This document shows, one piece after another, positions 22,431 through 35,330 of a stretch of DNA of 64,000 nt. The stretch lies in NCBI RefSeq assembly GCF_001649575.2, contig NC_051450.1, forward strand, positions 8,921,059 through 8,985,058, read 5' to 3'. The position numbers and the translations under genes are program-made. The notes beneath the pieces were generated by a model. That model was not told the DNA's origin. It was given only the letters and a program-made list of their open reading frames with translations, and searched no databases. Source of the DNA: Kryptolebias marmoratus. Its lineage: Eukaryota > Chordata > Actinopteri > Cyprinodontiformes > Rivulidae. The number at the start of each line of letters is the position of its first letter. Positions within the stretch are counted from its first letter, which is position 1.

Positions 22431-25400
22431 ACATAATACACTGGAGTCAAAATGTTTCAGAAACTATAAAAAGTTAAGGAAAAGATGAGTGTCAAAATAC
22501 CCTTAAGGTAGTATCACAATAGGCTGTAACTATTGGTGAATAGTTGGCAAACAGCATTCGTGATTGAGTCTCTAAAGTGTCTTGAAACATTCAAGGGTGT
22601 CCTCAATTTCTATCCATGTGTTGCAGGGGCTTGTTGTCTTGTTGTTTGAACTTTGAAAATGTTCAAAAAATTTGTGCAGCAAATTTTGTTGCGGCTCACT
22701 GGTCGCAAATACTCAGATTGCAATAAGACTTCACAAAGAAAATTGCCTATTTTCTCACAATGTTGAGTCACCAACTAGTATCCAACAGTCATTCTGTAAG
22801 ATACCACCCTTTAGTTAAAGATGACATAGTTCTTTAATAGGTTACATAGGTTTGTGTGGTTACAGATTGGTTACACCTCTGTTGGCGAGAATCACATATC
22901 ACAAGTGGTTTCTGCAGCCAGTTAAATTTACAAAATGTTTTTTGGCATTTGTTCATTTTGCATTTTGGGTATTTTTTTATCCTTTTGCTTTCTTTCTTTC
23001 TTTTCTTTTTTTTAATTAAGCCCATTTCTTTAGTTAGTCCCTAGTTGATTTTCTAGGTATGTTATAGATAAGGTTGATGTTTGCTTCCAAGACTTCTTTA
23101 TTTATAAGCAGATCAGTTCTTCTCTGCACCAGCGGCATATTCTTGATGCAAATGAATGCAACAGAGTTCCAGAGCATGAGTGTTTCACCTTTGAGTTTAA
23201 CTGTTGGCGGTATGTTAAACACCACTCTGAAATCAAAAAAAGTTAATGCAGACTTCAGCAGACTATTGGATTTCTTACCCTATGCAGGCTCCTTTAGGTA
23301 TAAATTTACAACTTCTAAAGCTGCCTTTTTGTTGACACGAATAAGAATTTTTTCTGACTGCTTTTCTCTCTCAAATGTTCTCTTGCAAATGTCTCAAGAC
23401 AGTTTGGAGATGGTCATTGCCAATGAATTTCTGACAGTGGCAGCACAGTGAGATACTGGCTTTACAAAACAGGTGCTTTTGGACCAAACAGTTATAAGGT
23501 GTGTTTACTTTCCAGTGGTCAAGGAAATGGTGTGACTGGACAGCAGTCAGCATGGTTACATCACTTGTATACAAGACATTCATCATCAACAGCAATGATG
23601 GACTCCATAGTTAGAGTTGTGCGCTGAGTCCTTGGTTTCTTTTGGTTCAAGACTCACATGACAGATCAGTCTATTTTAAAGAAGAGCATGCTATAGCAGA
23701 CAATGGCAAAGACAATGCAAATGCAAGAGATGGAAGAGTGTTCAATTTGCTCGGTCAGTCAATGTACACATATACAAAGTGTATTGACCAATCACACCCC
23801 CTTATCTCACCAGAGAGTCCCTGTTAAGCCAAGAAAACACCTACTGGTACTCTAAAGCAGGAGCTTAAAGACCCAATAAATGCAGTAATAGGAACTATGG
23901 ATGACCACAGTACCTTCAGTGTAAAAACAAATAAAAAGGTGAACTACCTCAAATGGACTATGAACTGATCCCTTGCGGTCCAAAAGCATATAATGAGTAA
24001 ACAGCAACCTGGAAATGCTCTGCTGTTTTCCCACTTTCAGACTTCTATAGGCAACTATTTAGAGGAGTCAATTGCTGCTGATTGTTGAGAAAAGGTTTGA
24101 AGAGGCAGAGTAATTACAAACTGCTGACATTCAATTCACGTGGCCTTTACTAATAATGATTATGAACAAGCTTTTAAAAAAGTATTGACTCTCGGTAAAA
24201 GTTGTAAAGGAACTGAAGCACCTTTGGTTGCTTAAATTAGTGCTGTTTTATACATATCTTTTGAATTTCTGACTTTGTATATAAAAGTCTCTTAAAATCC
24301 TTCAAATTCATCAGTATTTGTTCTCTCTTAACTCGGTCATTTGCTTGTCTATTTGTATACAATCCTATTTGAAATCTGTATGAATGTGGACACTATGAGA
24401 TAAGAAAACTCACAGTTTATTTAAGCATATAGTCTTTGCATTTCTTCGCCAGGTGTAGTACGTCTCTGTATTTTCTCCATTGTGTGCTCTCAGTGTTATT
24501 ACAGCTAACCCATTCCTGTTGTGATAAGTGTTGACTCTTCTGTGACTTTTACTTAAAGTGTTGAATCAAGATATTTGTCCTCTCGCAGTGTTGAAAGCGG
24601 CTCCAGAGAAGCTTTATAAAACAATCAGAGTATTAAACTAACTTTGACAACTGTGGGCTTACCTACGGCAAACACTTGCCCAGACTCCTCTGCTGTGTAC
24701 TGTTTAACTGAAGATGATTAAATATTTACATATTCAGTGTGAATTTGTTCTAATCTCATTCAAAGCCCAGCTCAAAGCCGAGATGAACATTTTAACCTCC
24801 CAGTGTTGGCCCTTTGACAGCTCGTGACTGATGAAGGAAAGCCTGGCATCTCCCTGACAGCTTCTTCTATCCTCTACATGTCAGTGTCAGGTAACCATTT
24901 CCCCATTGCCACCTTCAATTACTCAGGATATTACTAATGATTATACATTGTGCGCGAATGCAAATGTGCACCAAGAAGTTTTGTGATATGAAGTTCGAGT
25001 TTGTTGTAGCATGACTAATGATTTTCCAAATGAAGGGTGGACTTCAATGAGTGTCTTAAAGAGCAGAAGAGATTTTAATTACTCATCTGTCTGACTGCCT
25101 GAGTGACCTTCAGTCAAGACCTGGACTGAAGTCAATTACAGTGATGGTGTGCTAAGTCCATATCCAGCTTTGGGAATGGGACGGCCTTAAAAATGGCATA
25201 TTGTCAGAAGTCATTATAATATTAATCTGAAAAAGACGCTTGAAATGCAAAAGTAGATTAATGTGCAATACTGTTAAAAAATTGGTGATTTATTTCCTTC
25301 ACATGAGCTGTGAGTAATTTTTATTGAGTAAAAACAAAGAAGAAATGATGAAATAAAGCTGTAAACTGTACTATTAGCCTACCATTCTGTATTCATTTTT

Positions 25401-25495
25401 ATCCAGCCACCTGAAATATAATTATTTCAGCATTTTGAGTGGATAGCAGCACAAACAAAACATGCTGACTCTTGGCGGCATCGCTACCCACAGCT

Positions 25496-25499
<4 letters not shown>
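22431..25499. other. No gene recognised; one 125-codon frame
   Basis: A plus-strand frame at 23074-23451 (125 codons) shows no domain or GC3 bias. Its region shares the block CAGTGAGATACTGGCTT with 18007-18024, so it may be part of an old mobile element. The part from about 24600 to 24960 is repeat-free and balanced, a possible non-coding conserved piece by texture only. Confidence 0.4.
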
Positions 25500-25535
<36 letters not shown>

Positions 25536-25536
25536 C
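25500..25536 (+). repeat. (GA)n microsatellite
   Basis: About 28 bases of nearly pure GA with a short A-rich break near the end. Simple sequence. Confidence 0.9.
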
Positions 25537-25680
25537 TGTTCTACTCAGGAAGTCGGATGCTTGAAGTCTATTTGTCTTTTGTAATTACCATTCAATAAGG
25601 GAAAACCCTTGGTAATTATCCTTGGCGCTCAGTGAAACCAATCGTTGTGAGTTAACATAAACACAGGCCCATTTTTAAAG

Positions 25681-25810
25681 GGGATGATTCAGACATCAGG
25701 CTGCAGCTCGGCTCTGAAATCCAACACAAAGAAGCAGAAGTGGGCCTCGTCTGTGGAGGCCACCACCACAGAGAGCGAGGTCACGCCCCCCCTTGCCAGA
25801 GTTCAAGGTA
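25681..25810 (+). CDS. Weak candidate coding exon, unknown gene
   Basis: In the frame of the ATG at 25684, codons from about 25699 to 25800 end in G or C far more often than expected in this AT-rich region (roughly four of five). The peptide is KSNTKKQKWASSVEATTTES followed by EVTPPLARVQ. A usable donor follows: AAG then GTAAAA at about 25808. Acceptor candidates lie upstream (ACATCAG at about 25698, or ACACAG at about 25666), but their pyrimidine tracts are poor. I do not recognise the protein. The lysine/serine/threonine-rich sequence would suit a disordered region. It could also be a chance GC-rich patch. Confidence 0.22.
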
Positions 25811-26214
25811 AAAAGAATGCTGCAAGGGTGGCGACTCTTGCTGAGGACAACTTAATGTGTGTTGATGGTTGATGGATTTTCTTGGTCAAAGGAAACTAAA
25901 GGTGGACATATCAGATCTTGCCTCTGTAACCTACTGATGACTCTGAGGTAACACATGGTTTGAATGCGACTGAGTGGAAGAGAAGTGGCGAAAAGAAAAA
26001 AACTAACAAATCCATTTTACTTGAAGTGAAAGTGTGTTCAGTGTTTATTTACTTGTTTTGATGAGTTGGGTCATCGGCCTACATACATATATTTATTGAG
26101 TGAGAGCTTGATTTTGCTGTGATGTGAACCCACACATGGCCAAATACTACTGACTTGGATCTCCTCTGTGAAAGCAACCTGTCATCGCTGATCAATACCG
26201 ACAAAAAAAAAAAA
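25811..26214. other. No gene recognised
   Basis: Spacer after the exon candidate. No motif or repeat can be supported. Confidence 0.45.
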
Positions 26215-26520
26215 AGAACTCACCTGCCTGTCCGCTCTCCACCCTAACTTTCTCTTTTCCACCTCGGACATGAGGATCCTCACTCCCCATCCTCTCGCTT
26301 GGAAGAAAGAAAAAAAGAAGTAAGACATTCAGAAGTCAATTTATTATTACTGGAAATTCCAAATACTAAGACTGAAACCTATTTCTTTTCCAGTGACGGT
26401 GCCTTGAGACTATCTTCATCCCTTACACTCATTATTTCTTGTAAATATTGTAAATAAATGTTTTAAATACGATCTGTGTTGGTTCCTGTGTCAGCACATT
26501 AAGTCTAACTCCTGCCTTAT
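26215..26520 (+). repeat. Possible LTR-derived fragment
   Basis: The order resembles the 3' half of small fish LTRs: CTCACCTGCCTGTCCGCTCT, then ATCCTCACTCCCCATCCTCT, then GTAAATATTGTAAATAAATG (a polyadenylation signal AATAAA), followed by TGTTGGTTCCTGTGTCAGCA. No matching ends or target duplication were found, so this rests on resemblance alone. Confidence 0.3.
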
Positions 26521-27540
26521 TTTGACAAAAAAATGTGAACCAACTGCAAACAGATATTATTACAGTATATGTTTGAATTACTTTGTAGTGGATGTTACCC
26601 TTTTTACTTCTTGGCATTGGAATTTTGCTGCAAAGACAATTCTTTTATTAAGCCAACTTCAATTATTCACACGATGACCCAGTCAAACCAGGCAAGTCCT
26701 GCTGATGTGACTTATCATGCTTGAAATGTGTGTCCAAAACCTCCTCCATACAGTTATTCCAAAACAACAATAGTAGATGAACTTGTTGCAAAGATGCTTT
26801 TGCTGGCTGTCCGTTTTCTTTAAAAGCAAACCAAGTTACTGTGAATGGCAAATGAATTTCTTGCTGATTTCACACCCTTCTGCTGTGATACCCGCTCCCT
26901 GACACACTTAGATCATTTCAGCCATGTGACTACTTCTCACTAGTTCAGAGCACCCCACTCATTCCTCCTCAGTCATTTCACACATGACACCAAAGCACAA
27001 AGAAGGCACACTGGGCCCGGCCTGGAAGGGTCGTGTGCGAGTTTTGTGCTTTTGTTTAGCGGCACATTAATGAGAATCTACGACAGTACCAAGACATATC
27101 AATGCACGTTAAGGTTGACAAAAATAAAGTTTTTGGTAATAAATAAGAACTTTTCTTTGTCCTTCAAGGTGAAGCCTTCACCTTGACCTGGTCGGATAAC
27201 AATGTTCCAAGCTTGTGTGTTTAAATGGACACATTATAATCTTTTGCTGGGATGTGGGAACTTATTTTTCCCTTTTGTTCTATGATTGCAAAGAACCAAA
27301 ATGTTGCCAAATAGAGAGGACGCATGAAAACATATCAGGTTTTTGTTATTCAAATGCTTTTAGGATTTAAAGTGGTTTATAAACATTCAAAGGTGAAACT
27401 TAGACTACACTTACCTGGCAGACAAGTATCACTGCTGTTTTTTCCTTACTTTTCTTATTTTGAATGCTCATTCTCTCCATGTGTGCTATTTGATACCGAA
27501 CAATGAAAGAAACTGTAATTAAGTGGATGTAGATTAAAAA
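26521..27540. other. No gene recognised
   Basis: AT-rich unique-looking sequence. All frames are short and featureless. Confidence 0.45.
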
Positions 27541-27585
27541 AACCCCAAAACAAACAAACAAACAAACAAAAAATATATATATAAA
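27541..27585 (+). repeat. Low-complexity (CAAA)n then (TA)n
   Basis: CAAA units repeat several times and run into ATATATATA. Simple sequence. Confidence 0.85.
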
Positions 27586-29034
27586 TCAAGACAAATACCA
27601 AAGAGCACACATTAAAAATCTGAACAGGTGGTTAGGTTCATGCTCTTGTGGCCTGCTTTGTTGCAACAAGAAACAAATTCTGTGTGCTGTTAGTAAATTC
27701 AGGCTCCTGACAATAAAAAAAGACCTTTGTGTCTGTAACTTGGCTGTGTTTGGAGATCAGCACAGTTTTCCTAATTTTGCCCCAGGCTCTGGCCGCTGTC
27801 TCATTTCCAGCATCCAACCAGTCGCTTATCTATCCCATTCAGCAAATCTACCTCAGTGACTTTTCTGTATATTTTCTGTTTTACCAAAACAGCATGGATA
27901 GGAGCCAGGCATTACTGGAAATGACTTTGCAGCACGAACGTTTGCTACCAATGGGTCTCATTCACAGAGGGAAAATTCAATCCACCTCAGTCCATCTCAA
28001 ACCAAAACCCAGAACCGATAAACGTTAGATTAGGAGTGAAAAAAGGCACGATAAACTCACACGGAAAGGCTTTAGCTCTCAGGCACCTGTCAGTACCTTG
28101 CACCGACACATCTACAGTGCCACGCTTTGCCCCTCTGCCCCCCCCCACACACACTATTGAAAGATCCTCGATGGGAGTCTACTATCTGGACTTTTATCTT
28201 CCTGACACGTCTTTCCCACTGATATTTACATGAAAGCTATAGGCCTGGATGGGAATAATCTGCGCTGATAGCAAACATCTTGTATAGCTGCAGGAGAAGA
28301 AGGAGTTGGAGTGCAGGCATCTCTACCGTCTCCAGCTTTGTGCATCGCAGAGCTGCCTCTGCCCGCAATTCATTCTGTACACAGGAATGCCTGCATACAA
28401 ACACGGAGATACAATCACAGATACCGAGTTGTTCACAGCAGGGGCAAAGGCGAATAATATGCAAAGCGTTGTGTACAAAAATATTTCTCTATACGAGAAA
28501 TGGAAGCTTTCTCCCCTATCCTTACAATTATTATTATTTTTTTCCCTCCTCAAAAGTTGACACTATATGCAAGCTCACTTATTTCACAAACACCTCACGT
28601 TTTGCTGCTTTTGTTAAATTTCAAGAAGTGCGTTTTCTTCTAAACACCCCGAAATTACTACAAATAAAGGAGAAATAAGTCAAAGGGAATTGACAAATGT
28701 GACGTTTAGAGATCCATTAAGATCTGTGAGGTTGCCAATTAGAAGGTTCCTAAATACAGCGATTGAAGACTCTGAAGGCACTCAGCAGTCATCATGGGAG
28801 CCAAATGACAGTTCACAACAGGAATGGCAAGCTGTTATTACTCTGAGGGAAGAGAGACTGTCTTGAAGAGAAACAGCAAGAGAGAAGCTCAGAGTATTTT
28901 TGTGCAATATGGCTTCTTTTGCGATCAAAACTGTCAAGTAACAGAAGAGACTGTGTTTAAAATATGATTATTAAAGGCCCAGCATTCCTTAAAAGAAAAC
29001 ATGTTACGTGTCACCTTTCATGACAGAGTAAAAT
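27586..29034. other. No gene recognised
   Basis: Several overlapping frames at 28280-28678 (up to 132 codons) lie on both strands with no domain. The segment at 28060-28500 is richer in CpG and balanced in composition, so it may be conserved non-coding DNA; I cannot show this. A C9 run lies at about 28138-28146. Confidence 0.4.
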
Positions 29035-29725
29035 CATACACTAAAATCCTCTTATGATGGGAGGGGATTGAGTTAAAGCTATTTTGGTCAAACCTTTAAA
29101 ATAACATTATGCACGATCTCATACAACATTTCATGTGTTTATAAAGGCTCTCACCTAATACCACATTGAATTTTAGCTCAATATATGTAAAACTGAAATA
29201 GCAATAGTCACTTTTGTGTTTGCTAAAGTTGATTAGCTGTGGCAGCCATCTTTAATTTGATTGACTTCAAAAATTAATGAAATATTAATGTACATCTATT
29301 GATTATTCTCTGAGAGTTTCATTAAAATCTGTTCATTTTTTTGTGATATATTTTGCTAACAGACAAACAAGGTGAACCAACAATAAATGTCAAAGTTTTA
29401 CACAAAGTGTTTGCACATGGTGTAGCACTCAGAGTAGTTGTTACTGATGTCTCTCAACTACTACCACACTGAATTTTAACTAAATATCTGTAATATTGAC
29501 TGAGTTGTAGCCATTTTGGTGTTTGATAAGGTTGCTTAGCTGTGGCAGCCATCTTGAATTTGACTGACTTCAAATGCTAATGAGCTGTAGTTACACATCC
29601 AGTGATTACTTCCTGAGAGTTCTATTAAAATCTGTCCAGGAGTTCATGAGATATTTTGCTAACAGACAAAACAACACACAGACAAAAACAGTATTGCCTG
29701 CTTTTTGGCAGCGGGTGACAATGAA
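29035..29725 (+). repeat. Dispersed repeat R1, copy 3 (dimer)
   Basis: Two units end GTGATATATTTTGCTAACAG (about 29341) and CATGAGATATTTTGCTAACA (about 29645), a spacing of about 302 bp. Each has the GGCAGCCATCTT block (29241-29252 and 29544-29555) and a CTGAGAGTTTCATTAAAATC or CTGAGAGTTCTATTAAAATC block. A short AT-rich lead at 29040-29100 matches the lead of copy 2 (TTAAAGCTATTTTGGT). Confidence 0.8.
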
Positions 29726-31497
29726 ATAAAAGAAAAAGTGATAGAACTGGGTTGACAATATCAAAGTGAGATTGTAAGGCCACTTCAGCTGGTACGGAAT
29801 CTCAGCTGATGTTAAGATGCAGCTGAATGTGAAAAATTTAACTGTGCAGAGGGGACTTTAGGAAGAAGGGCTGTTGGGTCATTATTAAGTCATCAGAACA
29901 GGGTTAAGAGGCTTGTTCGGGCTGAGGAACATAAACACCGCACTGCTGAGGGCCAGAAAAAGGCCCCGTGGACTGATAAATCCTCGCGTGACATTTGGAG
30001 TTCATTACGCAGCTCCCACTTTATTTGCAAGAAATCGTTTCTTACATCACTTATAATTATTTATGTGCATGTTCTGACTCAAAATACTACACGGCACTTT
30101 GAGACCAAAACTCAAAACATCGAGAGCTCGGAAAACAAAAACAACCAAAAAAAAAAAACTTTTGACAAGCTGAATAAAAACGTTAATAAGTGCGAGGGGA
30201 AAATAAGACATGTTGCTAATTAGCTTCCTGGTCAACACGAGTCGGCATGGCAACCAATAAAGCTGCACAAGCCATGCTTAATGGAAAATATCAGCATGGA
30301 TGAAATGCCTCCTTGACAAATTACAGTGCGCGGCTGCGTGTGTGGCCATGTGTGTGTTATGTAAATGTATACACAAAAGAGAGATGAGGAGTTTGATGTT
30401 TTATGACTGCTGGCTCAACGGCGGGGGCATTAGCACCAGCACGGATCTTCTGAATGCATTTTAAACACCTTTAAAGGGTATAGAAGCAGCTTGTCATCTT
30501 TATAGAGGATACATTTTTCCTGGGTGGAAAGAAGCCGCAGGCATGAAAAAGCAAAGCTGGGAAGAAAAAAAAGAAAAGAAAAACAAATGAAAGAGATGCA
30601 CAAAACAAATGTTTATGAATGATAAATGAGAGGGCTTTTAGAATTAGAAGTGGTGCTTAATAAGAAAGCTCTTTCTGTGTATTCATCAGAACAGAGGCTG
30701 ACAAAACTTTTGTTCACCTCATTTATCTTGAATAAAACCCACCCCCTCCCTCCCCTCCCAATAATCATAACTGCTGAAAATTGGTAGAAAATTAATCTGG
30801 CAACATGTCTGTATGAATAAAATCTGCCATTATTACCTAATAAGGAGAGCTGAAAGGGGGGGAATTTAAACGGCGCCATAATCCAATCAGCTCATTAAAT
30901 CTTACAAATATCTTTTATTGCCTTGTTGCAGGGGAACATGTGTGGCTGAATCAATCACGCTGCCAATCCTTGATGTTGTTCACGTTAAATTAACATTGCA
31001 CACAATGACTTTTAAATGTGTGGCTAATGAACGGAGCTTTTTAAACTAACAAAACACTTCTTTTAATGACTCATTTTTTCTTAATTTAAAGGTCATTTAT
31101 ACATTATTTTTTTTAATCCTTTAAAGACACCCAGCTTCACAACCAGAGTTGAACCCGGGAGTTTAACTTTTGTCTTTGGCCATAAATACATTTAACTTAA
31201 CTTCTAATAGTCACTTAGTTTTCGACATTTACTAAGGTTTGTTTGAAACGTGAAGTGAGAGAAGTAGGTGGCGATAAAGTGCACACCGACATGTCAATTT
31301 CCAAAAAAAAAAAGGTTTTGAGCATAACTGTTCTTTATTCTTCAAATTAATTGAAGCTCATTTTTATATAACTTTTTTTTTTAATTGCCTTTTTTCAGCA
31401 GAAAGTGTATTGTCGACAAGGTCAAGAGAAATCCTGCCGAAAGAAGAAAAAAACGATAAAAACTTTGTTGGGATTTCTAGTGTGTGCCTAATACTTT
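29726..31497. other. No gene recognised; candidate non-coding conserved part at 30840-31080
   Basis: No coding signal. The segment at 30840-31080 is free of repeats and has CCATAATCCAATCAGCTCAT, TTACAAATATC, GAATCAATCACGCTG and other compact motifs, including homeodomain and Sox-type cores. This texture suggests an enhancer but is not evidence of one. A C-rich run lies at 30740-30757. Confidence 0.35.
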
Positions 31498-31809
31498 AAG
31501 CAAATGGTAAATGGACAGTACTTATAGAGCACCTTTCTAGCCAACCAGGCTCCTCAAAGTGCTTTACAACAATCTGTGCCCTCATCCACACACACATTTA
31601 TGCAGCACTCCACTACATCTCTACAAAGCTAATCTGAATAAATCCTTCTATAGAGTCTAATCAGTGCTTTAGATCACATTCATACACCGATGGGGCACAT
31701 CGGAGGAAATGGGGGGTTCAGTGTCATGCCCAAGGACAGGAATCAAACCTCCAACTCTCTCATTGAAGGATGACTGCTCTAACCGCTGAACCACAGCTGC
31801 TCAAAGCAA
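31498..31809 (-). repeat. tRNA-derived SINE (type B) with 6-bp target duplication
   Basis: The SINE body is 31504-31803 on the minus strand, bounded by AAGCAA at 31498-31503 and 31804-31809. Box-B complement GGAATCAAACC is at 31739-31749 (GGTTTGATTCC on the sense strand). Box-A complement CCGCTGAACCA is at 31783-31793. The tail on the plus strand is AATGGTAAATGGACAGTACT. It shares with the 12900-13222 copy an internal block (sense AAAGCACTGATT, then GATTTATTCAGATTA and TTTGTAGAGATGTAGT) that I do not recall from the standard fish SINE of this type. Confidence 0.85.
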
Positions 31810-32966
31810 GCAGTAGCGGCCATATGTGAATGTCAGCTGCAATGGCAACTTTTCCACAAAATCTTTGTTTGTGAAGTAGTACAAAAATAAAAGTTAGAAA
31901 AGTTTAAAAAATCCACATTGCAAAGTCCCTCCAAGAACACTGTTGGATGGTAAGTGAAAATGCAACAGAAAAAGGTTGCTTTGTCAAATATATGTTATTA
32001 CCCAACTGATCTGTGAAAGTCTGGTCTATCATCAACCTTCAAGCATCTAAACTGAAACTTATTGTTGGTTGAGAAGTCACGTACTATTGCAGGATTTTAC
32101 GTATATGAACCAAGAAGGAAGTGGAAAAACTTGTAAAACCAGCCAGAAATGATGTACTTTCATTGTGACAATCATAAATTAAGGGTTTCTTTCTTTTGCA
32201 TGCATGTATGTTGTATATTGGGTAGATTCCATTCATTTGAGGGTGATAATGAAGGTAATGGATTCATAACATGCATTCTAAGAGAACCTATTTATGGCAA
32301 ACTTTGACCCCAATCAAGAAGATTTTAATGTCTAAACCTAAGCAAGCAATGACTGAAAGTGAATGTTAACAGTTTGTAAAAACAGACAAAGTTGAAACCA
32401 AAATAGTCATTCCAATGACTCTCTTTCAAGCCTCTAAAGATAATTTTTATACCTATTAAGACACATATGTGAGACTCAATTAAATGCAATGATGTCATGT
32501 TTTTCCCTATCAACTGTGCATAAGAATATAATTTTTGCTACGAATCAATAAATAACAAGCATTTAAAGAATTTTAAAAAAATGATGGCATCTGGTGATAA
32601 TGAAAGAATCAAGGTATTTTTTTAATTCTTGCAAGTAGGAGGACTCACATAAGAGTGTGCGTTCAACTCCCTTCCCAACTTCAACCTACTTCTAAAAAGA
32701 GACAAAATTTTTCAGAAAAAAAAAAGGAAATATAATGAGACCTCTTGCAAGTTTTATGATTTAACTGCATAAAAGCAGCATTTCATCAGTTTTCTAAATG
32801 TATAGTCAAATTCTTGAGGTATATTTTTGTGACTAGGCAAACCAGGGAACATTAAATGCAATTTGGAGTGATGCACCAAAAACATTCAGATCTTTGCGCC
32901 CCTTAATACAGGATGATGATCCAGTTTAGCTGTCCTAACCTGTTATAATGTGGCTAGAATGTCATA
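31810..32966. other. No gene recognised
   Basis: AT-rich unique-looking sequence without a supported feature. Confidence 0.45.
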
Positions 32967-33402
32967 TGTCTGGGTTTTGGTTCTGTTATGATTTAGGTTT
33001 TTCTTGTTGGATTCTTGTATTTGCTTTTTTTGTCCTTGACTTGGTATTGTTTTGTCTTCTTTATGCTTTGGTTCTGTTTTGTCACCATTCACCTGTCCTC
33101 TGCTCAGTAGTTTTCTGGTTACCTGTCACACCCATCTCCAGCTGTCTTCACTCCTAATCACACACCTGTTCCCACTTCTCCTCATCACCCGCTGCTTTAA
33201 AACTTGGTCTTCTTCTCCACCTCCCTGCCGGCTCATTGTTGTTTGTTGATATTGGTAGTGTTGTTGTTTTTGTCCACAGTTCCTCCTTGCCTCGTCTTGC
33301 TGTGTCATCTTTGGATTTTTGTTATAGTTAGTTTTGCTGCCACGTCAGCCTTTTGTTTTCTACTTCTGTTATTTAAATAAATCAGTTTTTGTTTTAAAAG
33401 AT
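32967..33402 (+). mobile_element. LTR-like fragment related to the solo LTR at 54729-55229
   Basis: It shares ordered blocks with the complete LTR: TTTAAAACTTGGTC (LTR: TTTAAAACCTGGTC), TTTGGATTTTTGT, then TTTTGCTGCC plus CAGCCTTTTGTTTT, and a polyadenylation signal AATAAA. It starts near TGTCTGGGTTTTGG. The 3' part after AATAAATCAG diverges, so the copy is truncated or belongs to a sister family. Frames at 32948-33249 are by-products. Confidence 0.55.
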
Positions 33403-34679
33403 GACCTTGTTATGATCATGGTTGTAGGCCTAGGCATGAAGGAAGTGTGGTTAATCCTGCTTCTATTTCTCCATGATCAGTCCATGCCAGCGAGTGTGAG
33501 CTCCACGTCATGAATAGGGTTGACGTCAACTAATCAGATGCAGCAACAGAACGGGATTATGCAATCAAAGCATGGGGAAGCAACAGTGCAGCTTCAGCAG
33601 TGTTAGAGTCCATTGATGGAGAAGACTAGATTAGCGACTTTGCTAATTTTGGCAAAACATAAAAAAAGTAAAAAGAGGTATTGAGCTAAAAGATTTCGAA
33701 GTCCTATCATTTCACGACCAAACAAGAACACTTGACCCTTCCTGCGTTTGCAAAGCTGTTTAGTTACTTCTTACTACTATTTGTACTTAATGCCTGCCTA
33801 AATGTCCCGTAGAATTACTATGAACCCAATTTCGTGGAAGTTTATGGCTGTTTATTAGCACAAGAAAAAGAAAATCCTGGCAACTTTGTGTGAAAGCAGT
33901 TAATGCTCAGTGCTGCCTGAGTTAAACACAACCCGTGGTAGCAAAAAGACAGACAGACAAAGGAGGAGGAGTGGTTTGACTGTACTGCTCAAGCAAATGA
34001 GCAAGAGTAATTAGACCATGATATGATGCCTTTTTCAGCCCAGATCTTAGCGACAGATTAAGGAACAGTAGAACCGTAAAGAGCCTGGGAAATGACAGAG
34101 TAGAGGGAAAAAGCCAGCACTGGAGAAAATCCGAGTGGCTTGTTGAGAAAAGAGAGAGCTGAAGACAGCATTTTGAGGCACTGACATCGACACTCTCTTT
34201 CAGAGGAGGATGGAGGGATCGAAAACTGCAGTGAAGTGGCAGAAAATCCAAAAATAAACGAGCAAACAACAACAACAAAAAAAAAATATACAGAGGAAGG
34301 AATTAAGATTATGTGTATTTAAGTTAACATTTGGAGTCAATAAAAATAAAAGCATATAATTGGTGTAGTAATAGATTCAGCAAGGCACCTCTGGTTTTAA
34401 TAAAACCTTAACAATGCTGCAAGGACGTGCCAGTTCATTCAGCTCCATTGGCGTTCATGTAAATAAAAACCGCTGCAACCTATTAAGTTTCAAGGCCTTG
34501 TTTTGCCATATGTTCTCAAATGCCACAGTCAATCTGAGGCCTGAGAGAAATTTCAGACTCGTATCTTGAAACGTCGAACTCCTGGCTGGTCAGTAGTGAA
34601 ATATGCTTCTATATGTAGCAGAGGACTCTCTTGTAAACACAATGAGGATAAGCAGACACCGCTGCGGGTTCATCATCAT
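33403..34679. other. No gene recognised
   Basis: No supported feature. The 118-codon minus-strand frame at 33922-34278 has no recognisable domain. Confidence 0.4.
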
Positions 34680-35330
34680 CTATAAATCAATATTGGCTGT
34701 CGCCATGAGCAAAACAGGCATATTTTCATTGCACAGAAATTACACGCTCAATGGGAATGGCGCCAAATAAATTCAATGTTTACAGGCTGCACCGTAAAGC
34801 GGAATGTATTCATTTAAATGCTGAGTTTTAGGCTCTGTAATGAATCAAGAGACATGGCGCCCGTTCCCCGCCACCTGTCAGCAATTTATTGTCAAACCAA
34901 ACCAGCGGTTTCCTGTCATCTCCTCAATTAGATTGTCTGCCAGTGGAGTCCCAGCTTTGTTAAAATATATTCTAATCTTCCTGCAGTGTGGCTCACTTAT
35001 TGTCTAGGTGGAGATTCCCAAGCGAGGATGACAGCGGCGCTGTCAATGCGGGGAGCGCTGACCCCGCTCCAATTTCCTCCTGATCTAATTTCTACGCGGC
35101 TGCACTCAACCACAAAGAGACGGGAGAGAGAAGAACAACAGAGGGAGTCGTCCTCCGAATGGAAATGGCCACTTTGAAAGAGGACCTGGAAAAATGGGCC
35201 GGCCCTGAGTGTGGTTTCAGTGGAAACAGGGGCATCAGAAGAGCGCCACGCTGCAACAGCAAAGGATACTAATGATCCCATGACGCCTGGAAAGAGGTGC
35301 TGGAGCGTTAACCTCGCTCTAGACAACCTA
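34680..35330. promoter_or_regulatory. Candidate conserved non-coding element, CpG-enriched
   Basis: Repeat-free sequence with AATCAATATTGGCTG, GCGCCAAATAAATTCAATG, GCATTTAAATGC-like motifs and a CpG-rich patch at 35020-35100 (about eight CpGs in 80 bp). Frames on both strands are unrelated to known proteins. The call is by texture only; conservation with other fish would decide it. Confidence 0.3.

Noticed and set aside
23074..23451. 125-codon plus-strand frame
   Set aside because: No domain, no codon bias, and the region may be part of an unrecognised repeat.
28280..28678. 132-codon plus-strand frame and overlapping frames
   Set aside because: Frames on both strands are equally open and no protein family is recognisable.
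32948..33249. Hydrophobic frames resembling a membrane protein
   Set aside because: They come from the T-rich body of an LTR-like fragment.
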